Assembly: GCA_902806575.1 (NCBI GenBank)
Contig: CADCXD010000002.1
Span: 2,108,001 to 2,172,000, forward strand
DNA: 64,000 bases
Direction: 5' to 3'
From: Jackrogersella multiformis
Lineage: Eukaryota > Ascomycota > Sordariomycetes > Xylariales > Hypoxylaceae
Positions 34,446 through 47,800 of the stretch are shown here, in pieces. The notes beneath the pieces were generated by a model, which was not told the DNA's origin, made no database searches, and saw only the letters and a program-made list of their open reading frames with translations. How positions within the stretch are numbered: position 1 is the stretch's first letter; the number at the start of each line of letters is the position of its first letter. Position numbers and translations under genes: made by a program.

Positions 34446-36225
34446 AGTAAACCTATCCTGGTGAGGCCAGTATGCTGTCCGCGGTGGGAAGGAATCCCTC
34501 GGCTGGTTGGTGTCCTGTACCATGGCTGGAGGAAAATCAAGGCAGGCGGAAATTCGAAACTAATTATTCGTGAAAAGAAGAGACTTGTATTTCAGTCCCT
34601 GCTCTGTATGAGGCGCGGCTAACTCGTGAACTCGCAGAGCCTCTCTACCACTAACAACCTCAGTTCATCACATGCAACCGTATCGTCGTCTCCAGGTTCC
34701 ACTCGGATTCTTTGCGAAAACGTCGCCGATTTCCGATTTTGATGCTGTACTCAGGTGTGTCTCACAGATAAAAATGGTAAGACCGAAACTGGATTGGGTG
34801 ACGATGATGCAGAATGAAGACACCGGTTGAATGCAGTCTAAAGGAGGATTTTCTGTCAGAGCTAGTATATGTTGTGACGATGTAAGTAGAAGCGGTGCGC
34901 GTGTCCAATATATGTGCGAGGGTGTGTGCAGTTAGAAGGGAAGTCGTGGCAAGATAAGAGTGTAGCACTTCGTATTGACAGACTCAAACGAGCTTAAGAG
35001 GAACTCGCGGTGGCCTGTCGAGGTGGAGAAACCGAACGGCAAGGCAAAACGCACATCGAGGGCTGATAGTCTTCAGACGAGACAGTATTTCTTTGTTCAG
35101 AAGCGGCAACGGGAGCTTGCTTCCCTAATGGGGGGGGGGTTAGATGGCTGGTCGGAGCGGACGGGATATGAAATAAATGTTATCAGACCTGGATGTAGAT
35201 AGTTGGCAGGCGGCTGCGAACTAAACTAAGCTGAGCATAGACTCCGTGCTAACAAAGAAAGGCAATATCGTGTTGTCAGAGCTGAACAGGCGTGTATATT
35301 CAGTTTAATGAGCTGAGAGCAGGCCCGCAGTAATTTCAAACGGGATTATCAACTAGTCGCAAAGGTTGCGCGTGAAGGACGGTGGATGTCCTCTTTCACT
35401 TTTACAAAGTCGTGAGACATCGAGTAGTGAGGCCTCTTTACTCGTTTCTGGTATGTATACCCCGTCCTGGCTTTTGTAGCTGTCTCGGAATCAGTCAAGG
35501 CCGTCATGAGGGCTTGTAAAGCCAGTTCAGAGTAAATTGCACTGAGCTATGCTGCTGCTGCTGGATATGCTCATCTGTTAATTTGCTTTCGCAACCGCAA
35601 CCGCAAAGCCAGGCCCAGGCACACTGTGAAGGCGATCGTGGTGACGGGCTTTTCCACCAACCAATGTTATCAGAGGGAGCCCACTGAGCGCTACCTATGA
35701 ATTAAGGCAAAGACAACTAACCAGCTAGATGTCACCGCGGGATTCCGATGGTATAATGCGAGGGGTGGACGATGATAATGCGGCAGAGTTTAAGTGTTGG
35801 TAAAACCATGTGATTCTCAATGCTCATGCGGTAAGCGGCAGTGAGTGAGTGGTACTCGGGGAGGAAGGTGAGCAGCAGCGAGCGAGAGAGCTCAGTGTGT
35901 GCTCAAACGACTACGACGAAGAAACGGTAGACTGCCCAGGGCTGCTTTGCGCGGGAAACAAGAATGCGGCAACACACCCTCTCGGTCAACGTGGGACTAC
36001 CCGAGATCGTTCTCATTAATAAATCTTAGCAAAAAGGGAAAAAAAGGAAAAGGGATATCTGGGATGGCAAGCGGCGAAGCTCTGCGGAGAAGATACTGTG
36101 TGCAATAGTTGTATTCTTCATTCTTAGTGAACGACAATCAAAAACCCCGAAGAAAAAAAAACAATTAGGCCAAACACGCACAGATCAGATAGCAAGGGTA
36201 TTGGACGAAGCGATTTAACGAGGCC

Positions 36226-36248
36226 CCCTGCCCTGCCCTGCCCTGCCC
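36226..36248. repeat. (CCCTG)n microsatellite
   Basis: Four to five tandem CCCTG/CCTGC units, within a GC-rich patch in otherwise AT-rich DNA. Confidence 0.7.
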
Positions 36249-36860
36249 CTCGTTTCCACGATAAGCCCGGGGTGTTAAGCTCTCTTTCCATCACTTAGTT
36301 TCCGGGTGTGTACGAAAGAGTACGGATGCACGTACGAAGCAGATTTGGGAGAAGGCATGGCTTGCGGGCTACACTACCAAGTAGAACTACCTACCTTAGT
36401 CCGTACCGTAGTAATGAGACCGTGTGGATTCTTTTGCGAGGGGGGATACCGTCAAGGGGGCAGGTAGGCGAGAAAAGCTCCCAAGCTATGGTTATCCACA
36501 AGGCCCGAAGAAGTCCAAAGCCGGGGGTTGATAGATCATGGATGGCGGCATCAACGAGGCCTTGTATGTAATGTATGTATGTACAGTACTAGTACATCCA
36601 TCCATGGATTAGCTTCCCAACCAATACAATACTCTGATGGTACAGTGGGGGGAAGACAGAGTACGGAGACAGGCCTAGATGGCGTTCCAAGCTAAGGTTG
36701 TCTGCACAATTAGTACATAACTTGCCTTGTCCGCTTGTGTGAAGGTCTACCTTACCTGGCAGGTTGCCTGGTGGGGTGCGCTTTGAAGCGAACCGACAAC
36801 GTACGCGAGAGATTGCCGAAAGAATCGGAACTTATGTTATAATAGCAGATACTTGCATAG

Positions 36861-36912
36861 ATACCTACCGGGTACCTAAGTAGGTAGGCATCTATGTAGG
36901 TAGCTAGGTAAT
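36861..36912. repeat. TAGGTA repeat cluster
   Basis: ATACCTACCGGGTACCTAAG, TAGGTAGGCATC and TAGGTAGCTAGGTAAT follow one another, with halves in both orientations. Confidence 0.6.
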
Positions 36913-37134
36913 TAGTCCAGTCATATTTGCGACGTAACGCACACGTTGTTCAAGAGATCTAACATCTGCTTTAGCAGAGATGACATCGACAGGGAAGAGT
37001 ACCTAGCATATTGGGAGTAGATATTGAGTATTGAGTATTTTGTAATATGCCGTCTTTTATGCAAGATTTATACTGCTAACGTATTATTAGTTACTAGTCT
37101 CTAATCTGGCTAGTGTTTTCCAACCAACAAGTTT

Positions 37135-37188
37135 TAGGTACCTACACTAGATACCTAGCAGCCTAGCCTAGGTTAGGTAGGAGGTAGA
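37135..37188. repeat. TAGGTA repeat cluster
   Basis: Contains TAGGTACCTACACTAG, ATACCTAGCAGCCTAGCC and TAGGTTAGGTAGGAGGTAG in direct succession. Confidence 0.6.
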
Positions 37189-37907
37189 CATAGATTATGT
37201 CTAGAATGACTTCCAGCTCTACCAATACATACGGCGGAGGAATGAAATGCCCAGAAGCTAAGCAGCAGCGCAATGGAAGGAGACTAGCATATACTATACT
37301 ACACTAGACGAAAAGAGAGGCAGGCGGAGAGACAAGAGACGAAAGACGACAGGACAACAGACAGACACCCTTGGAAGAGATCAAAAATAATAGTGGATGA
37401 ATGATCACGGTCTGGTGATTCTGCATGATGTGTGTGGGAGTACACCCCTGTTATCTGACAAGGGGAATTGGTTGCCCTTAGCTCATTAGCGGGAAGAGTG
37501 GGTTTAAGTGGATCTGCAAAGTAGACTTGCAACACTTTTAAAGGGCGGTTCCGGGGCGGTGCGTTGTGGAGTCTGTGGAGCGACCCGAACTGCCCGGGGG
37601 CGGGACAGATTGTTAGGAGAGAGCCTCCCGACTATGTACTTTATTTTACGCGTTATTTCCGAGAATATAGAAGATAGAAACAAGAAAGGGAGGCTATTTA
37701 AATCTGTCGTAAAACTAAATTTCAACTTTAATGATCGCTAACTATTTCTTATAGGTAGATCTTAAGATTTTCTCCCTCTTTTTATTTTTTAATATATATT
37801 TTATATACCCGCAGTTTGACATTTAAGTACGGGTAGATGTTATATGAAGTAAGGTTATACCAGATGTGTGGCTTGTTATATGACTTGTTACATATGCATA
37901 CTTTGGT

Positions 37908-38000
37908 ACCTTGGGGACCTAGATAAGTAAAGAAACGTGGTAAGTACCTACTTACTAGCTTAGGTAAACTATAGTGCCTACCTAGCAGCTTAGGTAGCAA
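37908..38000. repeat. TAGGTA repeat cluster
   Basis: Spaced copies of ACCTAG, AAGTACCTACTTACTAGC, TTAGGTAAAC, GCCTACCTAGCAGC and TTAGGTAGC lie in an AT-rich block. Confidence 0.55.
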
Positions 38001-41000
38001 TCGTAGCTCCTTTAACTTTAGTTCACCTTGACCCACGTCGAATTATTTGGCATTGCATTTGAGCTTAGAATTACATATACCCGACCAAAGAAAGGTCCAA
38101 CTAGGCAAGTCCCTGAAAAGATGAGGTTCCTAAAAAAATCATGGGTTCCTGTTCGACGCGGATTGGCATGCCGCCGTGAAGTATCGTCCTTAGCATGGCA
38201 ATCCCATCCGCCCGCCTTTATGTCTTTCAAAGTCCGGTAGTATGAGGCCTTAGATATCACACCGCTAGTACCTCTTCAATACAAGGTTTATGCTGAATAC
38301 GTCCAAAACCCCATTTTCTTTAGCAGGTTTACATGACAAATATCTTAAGGTAAATATATGTTTGGTTAAAGATATCGAATATATTGAATGTTTAATCCCC
38401 CCACGTCGTGTCACCCCTTACCCTGGCCTTAAGATCTGAAATCCAATGCAGATTAACCTAGTGAAAGGGTTAGTTAATCATCATTTCTCGACTGCTTTAT
38501 CAGTAGATGATAGTCATCGGTTACCCATTACGCACCTAGGTTTATATGTACATACACTCAAACGCCTAAATACTTAAATACTTACCCAGGTAAGCAGGCT
38601 GGCAGGTAAGTAATCTACTTACATAAAGCTTATTAAGGCGAAATCTCTTGTCCACCCAAGCCCTGGGGTAAACCGGGATTTATGTTAGTCTTAATATAAA
38701 TACCTAAGAGGTATTGTATAATAAGTATGTATATAACCAGGAAATACCTAGCCTTGGAACAGCTTATATATGTCCGGTGAAAAAGGTCCTTACTATATAC
38801 AAGTATATAAATGTCTGACCTATTTATCGTTAACATTTAAGTGTGTGTAAGTAGGTAGCATTAAAACATAGCTATTCGTCGTTAATTTTTCTCGGGTTAC
38901 ATTCGTCGTCTCTCCACGTTGTGACAGATTTCCCGAATCTGCAGGCGAGCAGCTAATGCACCCGGGTAAAATGAGGCAAGCTACCTAGTATTTTGAATAA
39001 TTCTTTAAGGCTGTCACGTACCAGGTAAGTAGCTATGCGGGGTTTATAAAAAGGCTCTAAAAGCCGAATGAATTCACCAGTGTACATACACATATATACC
39101 TAAATATACTAAGTAGGTAGGTATATCGTATGTAGTCAAGCTTAGGTTGCTCAGTTCGCGGAAGCTAAAATAAATATTGCAAGGATTATCCAAGAAGGCT
39201 GGAAGACTAGGCTGTCCATCTTGTAAATGAGGTTCATTTCAGACGAGCCTCCTTGTCTTCTCAAACTTCTAAAGGCAAACAAATTGGTAAAATGTATTGA
39301 GTGCCGTGTACATATTTCGAATTTAAGAGATAGGGTTACATTGTTAATATCTACTTACACCAGGTAGTATAAATGGTAGTTTACATGTGTAGGTACATAG
39401 GTAGTTACTAAGTATGTCTACATTTAAACGCACGGCCGCGCCGCAGGGTTCAGAGTAAGAATATCAGGTGCCAGGTTGACGATGCGAGTACGTGCGTCTC
39501 CCGCTCGATGAACTGTCGTTGGCGCAATAGGTGTTTCGAAACCTACCTATGCTTAATGAATGAGGCTTTTACACTCGAACCGTGATTGACTACCATGTAA
39601 ATACGCCACCGTCCACCATCAACCAACATTGCCCTTCTTCTGGTACAACCCTGCTATTATTATATTACCCTTTGTTCGATTACATCCTACTCCCCTTGCT
39701 ACCTCGGCCGGAGTCCCACCACACTTTACCTAATAGCATCATCTTCTATTAGTAATATTATGTACATATATAAGTAGTACAGGCTGGCTCGTAACTTGTG
39801 GAGAGCTGTCAATTTGAAGATCACCGGATCTAATTACTTTCACTGATTATACCCTGTTATATTCGCTAACGATCCCCATGTTTATATATATGTATACTTC
39901 GGGCCGACCGCTTCACGTTGTTCATTCGGCATCAAAGGCATTTGAGTGAGGAGGTATCGGCAAGGCATGACGAGACGTCAGCCAGAAGGTTTGAAAAGCT
40001 TTCTCTCCTGCCCTTCTTACATGACCCACCTAGTTTAGATCGATATGAGATCTAGCTTTCATCTATTATCCCAACAACTTGGCAGTAGATCGAGAGACTA
40101 GGATATTCCTGTCAGCAAGCAAAGGGGCAAAAGCGTATGAATATCACTTTACTAGGCAGCTAGGTACCGGCTGTCAACGAGGAATCAGTGCAGTTGCCCG
40201 AGATTACCAGCGACACCTTGCAATGTCTCAAACACGCACCGGCTGCATGAATCACTGTCCGCGATACGTCTATCTCGCCCGCAGGCTGCGAACGGCCGGC
40301 ATTAGATCCAGCACTAAAGAGGGGGCAGATCAGTTTCGTTTAAGTGAAACGGGTCACCATGTACCTACATTGAAACTTCCTTTGCTTCTTGGTGGCGAAC
40401 AGCCTCGGCAAGGTCTTACAAGTCCATAGTGTATTAGTCCATCGACAATCTAGACTCCATATAACCCCCACGACCGCCATGACCACCATCGTGATCTTAT
40501 TTTCATAACGTCACCGACAAACTTCCTTGAGACTCGGAGTTTAACTACTACATACACTTATAACGATATACATATAGACTTATATTGTAGGGTTTTTATG
40601 GGTTGAACTTCTTCTGTTCGATACTCACAGATGTCGATTACTTGCAAGCTCTTTGGAGGTCGGTTAATATATCACGAACGGTTTGGATCCAATTGGCTGT
40701 CTCTCGGCGGACGCCTTTCGGAACACGCATGAAGGCGCCGACAAGAAGCTCCCTTTGGCTGTCAGCCTTTGTATAACCACCAATAACATGCATTACCTAG
40801 GCAGCTAGGTAGTAGCCTCACCGGGATCTACTTCCTGGTGCCTCTTGTTTGCAATAATTGCCAGTTGGATCCCCGGCCCCGCCTTATCTACCGAGTTCTC
40901 GGGTCGATCTCTCGCCAACCGCGAGCATCCCTTTCGGACTTTGCTTCCTAGCTCTGCTTCTCGCCCGAATTGGATAGGGGAAGCTCATACATGGCAGTAT

Positions 41001-42093
41001 AAGTCGCGTGAAAGCTCAAGAACTAACATGAAACCTTTTCCATCTCGTAGAAGTCGCGGGATCCAAATCCCTAGTAATATCACATGGGCTTTTTCTCGCA
41101 ACGTTACATATTGCTACAGTTTCAGATGTCGCAGCAGTGGACCGAGGACCATCTTCGGCGAGAAAGGAGTACCTCTCTCTTGCTCACCTTAAATATCCTT
41201 AAATTGGCCACCGACTTCTTTTATGGCAGAAGATTGACCGACGACTAAATGACTATCGAGTTCATTAAGCAGTATTGGTAGATCCCTCAACCAATGACGG
41301 GCCGAGGGCTCTCTTGCTACTCGATAGATGCTGCACGCGTCAGCGGCCGTGGCGCTCAACCTCTCACTCGGTAATACCGCCACCACACGGGAAAACGTCA
41401 GGTCTAATCCAATTCGTAAGGCTAGGTAATCACCTAGGTGTGGTGGTGGGAGACACTTGACCCAACGTGTCAACATGTAAGCGTGTCTAACAAGGAGTTA
41501 CCTAACTAGATCCTGCAGGGGTTTTTCTTGTGACTTCTCGCATTAGATCGGTATGTGAGAAGATCGATGTCTCCGGACCTGAATAGTTCCAACGATCACC
41601 ACGATAAATATGACAACATATTTTCAATTATGCAGCTAGTCTTGCCATAAATGAACTGTATTTCTTTACTTATTCAAGTGCCATTTTTAAGTATACTCTC
41701 GTTAAAACTTTCATAATAACATCTACCCGAATAAGTATCAGTATTTATTTTTAGCTAAGCTTAATACCTACTTAGGTGGAGATTCTAATCAAGGGATCTA
41801 TTTCATCTAACTTATTAATCTACCTAAGTAATAATAATAAAAATCGTACCACCAACATAAAATCAACGTTGGCGCCAGCTTAACGTATTGCTTATTTACC
41901 TATTTAGTATACCTACCACCACCTACCTAGCATGTACCCACCACCGTTTAACTAGCCTGAAAGCCGGATTAAGGCATTGATCAGCTAGGACTTCATCCCT
42001 TCTAGGAAAGAGCATTAATCCAGCAAGAAAGGTAACTATGGGTTAAATATGATGTGCACGTATAATTGTCGTTAACATCGAATAGACGAAGAC

Positions 42094-42108
42094 TCTCTCT
42101 CTCTCTCA
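42094..42108. repeat. (CT)n microsatellite
   Basis: About seven CT units in non-coding DNA. Confidence 0.7.
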
Positions 42109-42708
42109 CCTCATGATACTACGATACGTATGTGTGTAGGTATACACGCTTTTCACTTTATATATATTGCCTACTATATATACCTAGGCTGCTAGGTAAT
42201 ACATCGGTAGCAGCGCCTACACGCAAAATAAATAAATAAATGCCAACTTCGAGCCTAATCTACTTGCCGGAGTCCGAGCCGTCCAGGTGTCCATCGTGCA
42301 TGGGGTCAGCGCTGCTCTTTTTCCTTTTTTCCTCTTCTGGCGTCTTCTATTTCCTCTTCTATGCCTTCCTTTTTTCTTTATTCTTCTTCTTCCATGGACA
42401 CTCCAGCTTCTCTCAGCGAATTAACCAAGCACTGCAAAGCGGCGCCGATATTGGACCCTCCCCACCCCCATCCCTCCATATTTTCGAGGATACCCTTGAC
42501 GTTACACGGCTGATGGCCGCATGCTGCATGTCTGTCGTTTACACATTAAGGTAGCTTGCCTAGACCTCGCCAGTCCGTTTTGGACTGCGGTTGCATAACC
42601 CCGTGTCTGAGATGACGCTGGGAAGCGAGCACATGGTTACCACCAGGTGGTTGAGCTAGCAGGAGATCAGTCAGCCATATTGTTCCATCCCACTTATGGT
42701 AGACACCC

Positions 42709-42782
42709 AACTACCTTACTAGCTAGCTACCATACTACCTACCTAAGGTAGTACGTAAATACCTATATACCTAGGGCAGGTA
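42709..42782. repeat. TAGGTA repeat cluster
   Basis: Contains ACTACCTTACTAGCTAGC, ACTACCTACCTAAGGTAG and ATACCTATATACCTAGGG. Confidence 0.6.
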
Positions 42783-43082
42783 ACTGTACATTCGGAATTA
42801 ACAAATCGAATTGCTGCAAGTCGATCCGAGGAAGGGGGGTTTCGTGGAACGGCATATCTTCGAGAAGGTGAGGGGACAAGGCAATTATAACCGTAAAAGG
42901 AATTCCGGACGTTGGTTTCTATCATTTCTATCGCCTATCAGGGGGGAAGCTATATCCCGGATCTCGATTAAGATGTGATGGCGGGTTATATACCTACCTA
43001 CATAGTTCATAGCATTCGAGGAGAACCAACATACATACCTAGGTATCCGAGATGCATATCTAGCATTAGATATTCCTGGCCC

Positions 43083-43197
43083 GGTACCTACCTGGTACCT
43101 AGGTATTTGACATAGATGGGATGGATATATTTCTATGTACCTCCCTAGGTAAGTAGGTATCTACCCAAGTAGGTAGGTAGGTACCTTAAGTAGGTAA
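43083..43197. repeat. Longest TAGGTA/GGTACCTA repeat cluster
   Basis: More than a dozen copies of ACCT/AGGT half-sites in both orientations: GGTACCTACCTGGTACCTAG, then CCCTAGGTAAGTAGGTATC, then AAGTAGGTAGGTAGGTACC. A related copy lies at 43036-43048. Confidence 0.7.
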
Positions 43198-43774
43198 AGT
43201 ACTATTCTCGTTCTGATCTTCTCGTGAAGACATTTGAAATCCCCACTCGCCTCCCCGCATTAGAGAACGGCCATGTCCGCCGCCGCGGTGGTCATCGAAG
43301 ACCCGACGGGAAGTTGTCAGTTTACCAAAAGTTTACCAAAAACCCCCAATAATGCATTAACCGGTTATAGGTAACGTGCTGAATAAGGTTAGGAGCCCAT
43401 GCGGACGGCACGGTAGTGTAACGTCGCTAAGCAGGGCTCCCTCCTCGAGTCTTCGCTCCCGACTCCATTCTAAGCTTTCTCCTCCATACATACCTAGAAG
43501 TAACTAGGTATATCACCTAGTCAGCTAGTCCCTATATTAGTCCCCTATATTGGGGTAGTATACCAGGTAATTCGACGGCAGGCCGAGTAGATCATTTCCA
43601 CCTCCATGCATGCGCGCGCACTGTATGTGCCACAGCGGCCGCACGCGAAGCTATCAAGACTTAGCAGCCTAGCAGCGTTTCAACAGCACATAAGGCGGAC
43701 GGTTCAGGGGAACACAAGAAAGACGAAGAGGCGAATAGATCTAGGTATGTATCGCCGTTGATGGTCGTCCAACC

Positions 43775-43875
43775 TTCAAACCCCTCTCCCCCTTTTCTTT
43801 TCCTTTCTCCTTTCTCCCTTCTCCCTTTCCTTTTTCCTTCCTTCCCTCCCTCCCTCCCCCTCCATACCCCCCCCT
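43775..43875. repeat. ~100-base polypyrimidine tract
   Basis: Nearly pure C/T on the + strand, including CCCTCCCTCCCTCCCC near 43845-43860. Such tracts can form triplex DNA. Any promoter role is uncertain, since no gene start follows on the + strand. Confidence 0.65.
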
Positions 43876-44174
43876 CTGCGCAACAGGAACACAACACGGC
43901 ACTAGGCTAAGGCCAGCTTCACTTGCTTATCTTGCACCTCACACGTAGTACGCACAACCATAACCACAACCCCATGTCGTAGGATGTCGAGAAGGCCGCC
44001 CTCTCATCAACCCCCCCGCCAAGCTCTAAGCGTAGTAGGTTATAGGTTATAGGTGAGAGAGCCCGGCAGATCAGGATGGAAAAGGGGAGAGGGGGGGTAT
44101 GCAAGTGGACATAGTAGAAGCTCGTGCGGAAACAGGCGGAAAAAAGGGAAACGAAGGGTGAAAATGAAGAAGAG

Positions 44175-44191
44175 GCACACACACACACACG
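44175..44191. repeat. (CA)n microsatellite
   Basis: About eight CA units in non-coding DNA. Confidence 0.7.
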
Positions 44192-44880
44192 CAATAAAAA
44201 AATATAAAAAATCAAAGGGCATTACCTACCGGTAGGCTACATTCTACGCACAGAAACAGGAGTGGACAAATGCTGATCAGCCGGCCTATCACAACAACAA
44301 ATAGACGTCTGTCTATCGTCTCCCGCCACGTCGTGTCATTGCCTAGCTGCCTACCTAGGTAGTCCGCATCGCTGATTGCGCTGCCGTCATGATGGCTATG
44401 GTGCAAGATCGCTCACGTCTTAAGGCATAGGGTGGTATTGTGAGAGATGTGCATATATCCGTCGTGTAGGGGTGACGCATGCTTCCCAGGTCTCTTGCTC
44501 TCTTTAGCAATCGTGATAGCCCAGCACAACGTCATGTCCGTAATTCATTCAGCTTCAACGCTGAGAATAGTTCAAACATCTAATGTCTCCGGGCCTAAAT
44601 ACATGCCCATTCAGGAAAGATACCTCCGAATTTGTAGCTATTGCTGTGTACATATTACATCACTGTCCTACACGCTTAAGCACGAATTCGAATACTTCCG
44701 AGGTTAACCTTTTTTATTATACCGCTACTTTTCCGACATGCTTTGCAAACAAGCCAAGCAAGTAACACCAATCATTTGAATGGCTTAGCCTAACTATTTT
44801 AGTTAATAACTCGATATTCACTCGGGGTATGTGATAAACCGAAGGACTACAAACGGCCTTCGTCCAATCCAAGGCATAAA

Positions 44881-47800
44881 CTATTCCGAATCCAGCCCAG
44901 CCTGCTTGACCAAACCGTAGAACACGCCTCTCTTCTGGATAAGTGCCTGTGGCGTATCAAACTCGACTACCTCTCCCTTATCGAGCACGACTATCCTGTC
45001 GCTGTCGAGGATTGTGTTAATACGGTGGGCAACTGTGATGATAGTGCGGTGCGCGAAGAGAGGAGAGCGTAGCGTATTCTGCAGCATGGCATCGGTCTCG
45101 ACATCAACTGCCGCTGTCGCCTCGTCCAGCACGAGAATGTTAGATGGTGTGAGCATAGCGCGGGCCAAGGAGATTAGCTGTCGCTGACCCGCCGACAAAT
45201 TCGAGCCTGCGTAAAATAATGTGTTAGTGGGTATATAAAATTTGTTCACGTGAATAAAGTCGTATCTAGGTGGTCAGGCTATCGCCGTGATTTGTGAAAA
45301 CCCGACAACCACGTAGGGCCCTGGTTGGAAAAAACCTGCGAAAAGGCATGCGGGACGATAGAAGATCGACATGCCAAAACGAGTCTTGCTTGCCCCTGTG
45401 CGCCCTCGCACACCATGCAGGTAGCCGGAGGTGCGAGGAGAATAACCTCCAAGTACAGCAAAAGTACAGCAAGAGCCGAAAGAAAGCGGAAATCAATGAC
45501 TTACCTCCCTCGTTGATCTTAGCCTCGAGCCCGCCTCCCATGCTTGCCACATGCTCCTTTAGTCGTGCATGATCTGTGAGAAACGATAAGTTAGTCTAAG
45601 TAAGATGGTGGAAAGCAACTAGCCTGAGCGGAGTTACGCGAGAGCATGTGCCCTCTTGACCCTGCGGCGCGAATAAAGCTGAGTGGGATTGGTGCAACGC
45701 TTACCTAGTACGCTCCAAAGCTCTGTGTCATCATGAACATGGCTCGGGTCTAGGTTGTCTCGAATTGTACCCTCGAAAAGAGCCGCGTCTTGGGGAATGA
45801 TGGCGAGGCGGCGTCGCAAATCCAATAGCCCGATCGTGGAGGTATTGAGATTGTCTATGCTTATGTTTCCAGCGGCTGGCTCGATGAGGCGGAAGAGGGA
45901 TAACGTCAAGGAGGATTTGCCTGCTCCAGTCCGTCCTACCACACCGATTTTTTCATGGGATTTGATATCCAAACTGATGCCCTTCAGCACCAGGTCTAAG
46001 CCCGGACGATAGCGAGTACTGAAGTTGTGAAACTGGACAGCTCCATTTGCAGGCCAAGCAACTGGAGGCCTGTGTTTATGGATAATCTCAGGAGCTTCAC
46101 TTGGCAGTCGCGCATACTCGAGGACTCGTTCCACGGATACAATGTTTGTTTCCACCTCCACCGTCTGGCGAACGATCCAATTTAGTGACGTTGTGATCTG
46201 AAGGGCGTACGACATGGCCAAGCCCACCATTCCGGCACTCAGACCGCTGTGATTCGTGACGGAGATAATGGCGAACCCCGCGGCTCCGAGGATAATGATG
46301 GCTCCGAGGAATTCTAGTCGGACTGCTAACCACCTGTTCGAGCTGATAGACGGGAAATAGGCCCGCAGGTTTGAGTCGACCCGCCATTCGTTCTCTAGTT
46401 CGAATCGTTCCTGTTGTCGGTATGCCCGAATTGTGCTGATACCACCTAGCGACTCCTGGAAGTGTGCATAGATGGGACTGCGGCTGACACTATCCAATCG
46501 CTTCAATTCTCGTGATGTTCTCAGATAATATCGCTGCACCCAATAGTAGATCGCGCTCAGCGGAATGATCAATGCGACGAAGGCGGGAGTGCTGACTGAG
46601 ATGACAACTAGGGTAAACCCCGAGCGAGCTAGATTTACGAAGAGCATGTTGAACGTTCTCGCTAAAACCTCATCTAGCCGGTAGACGTCACTCGAAAACC
46701 GGTTCAATATCCTTCCAGCTGGGGTGGTATCGAAAAACGACATCGGCGACCTGAAGATGGCTGTTGCCATTCTCTCGTGTAGCTTTCTGGAGGCCTCGAT
46801 GGAACAGAAGATCCATAAGATCAGGGTTTGAACAACAGCTAAGCCGGACGAGCCAACACCGAAAGCGAAATAGATGCCGAGATATTTGCCAACTTCAGGG
46901 TTGCTACCTGCATTCCCGTTCACCTCCGCCCAGTTTTTCAACCAAACACTGCCGGCTGGATGATCATCAGCATACTTCTCTTTCAAGGATGACGGGGCAT
47001 TTCGAGCTTACCGATTTGTGCCGCCTGGGCTGCAACTAAAGTGAAAAGGTAGATACACACAGCCACTAGATTACTCGTCTTCGCATATTCGATATAAACT
47101 ATCCACAATTGGCATTAGTTCAACGCAATGGGGCGGTTGGAGAAACACATACCATCCCACTTAACTTTGCCTTGCTCCGAATGCTCTTTGGCCTGCTTAG
47201 TCTTAGAGCTGGGCTCCTCTTCGTCGCGAAGCTTTCCCCTAGGACCCTTGAAGCTGGCGGCACTAGCTCGTCTTAAAGTCGACATACTACCTGCCCGCCT
47301 CTGCACGGATAGATCCGTAGAAGGCCCGGTTCTAATAGGTGCCAATTCAGCAATGCCTTCTTGGGCCTCTTCGATTTCCTCCTTGTCTTGACTATTTTCC
47401 AGTTCAATATACGTGGATGTCTCACTCCCCGAACCTTCGGGTGTAACCTCTGAGGATGCCGGTCCGGATTCTTGACCGGATGACTTGATGAGATCTGCAA
47501 TGCCTCCTTTCATAGCTATCAACTGGCGGAATGTTCCACTCTCGGCAAACTCGCCATCCTTAAGCTGGTATATATAATCGGCTTCAGAGAGAACAGAGAT
47601 AGCATTGGTAGCCAAGATTCGGCACTTAGAATTAAGGAGACCCTTTGAACCCAGCACATTATCAATGATGTGTCTGCCTACGTGGGAATCCACTGCGGAC
47701 AAGCAATCGTCAAGCAGGTAGATATCAGATCGCGCATATACTGCCCGCGCAAGAGCGACGCGAGCTTTCTGTCCACCACTCAAGGAGATACCCCTCTCGC

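Larger units (their letters stand above)
34446..44880. other. 10.4-kb gene-free region rich in short palindromic repeats and pyrimidine tracts
   Basis: I find no coding region with family resemblance or convincing splice structure on either strand; the longest frames (116 codons or less) look random. It holds many TAGGTA-type clusters (36861-36912, 37135-37188, 37908-38000, 38538-38600, 39111-39125, 42709-42782, 43083-43197, 44341-44360), microsatellites and a long C/T tract. 37740-39400 and 41600-41900 are strongly AT-rich. Upstream of the divergent-pointing DUF2841 gene it may include a long regulatory region. The end abuts the 3' side of YCF1. Confidence 0.5.

Noticed and set aside
34404..34622. 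72-codon + strand ORF over the DUF2841 start
   Set aside because: Antisense to exon 1 and promoter of the DUF2841 gene; no motifs.
42240..42554. 104-codon + strand ORF with a Phe-rich hydrophobic core
   Set aside because: The hydrophobic part is translated from a T-rich pyrimidine tract, which produces Phe/Leu/Ser runs by composition alone.
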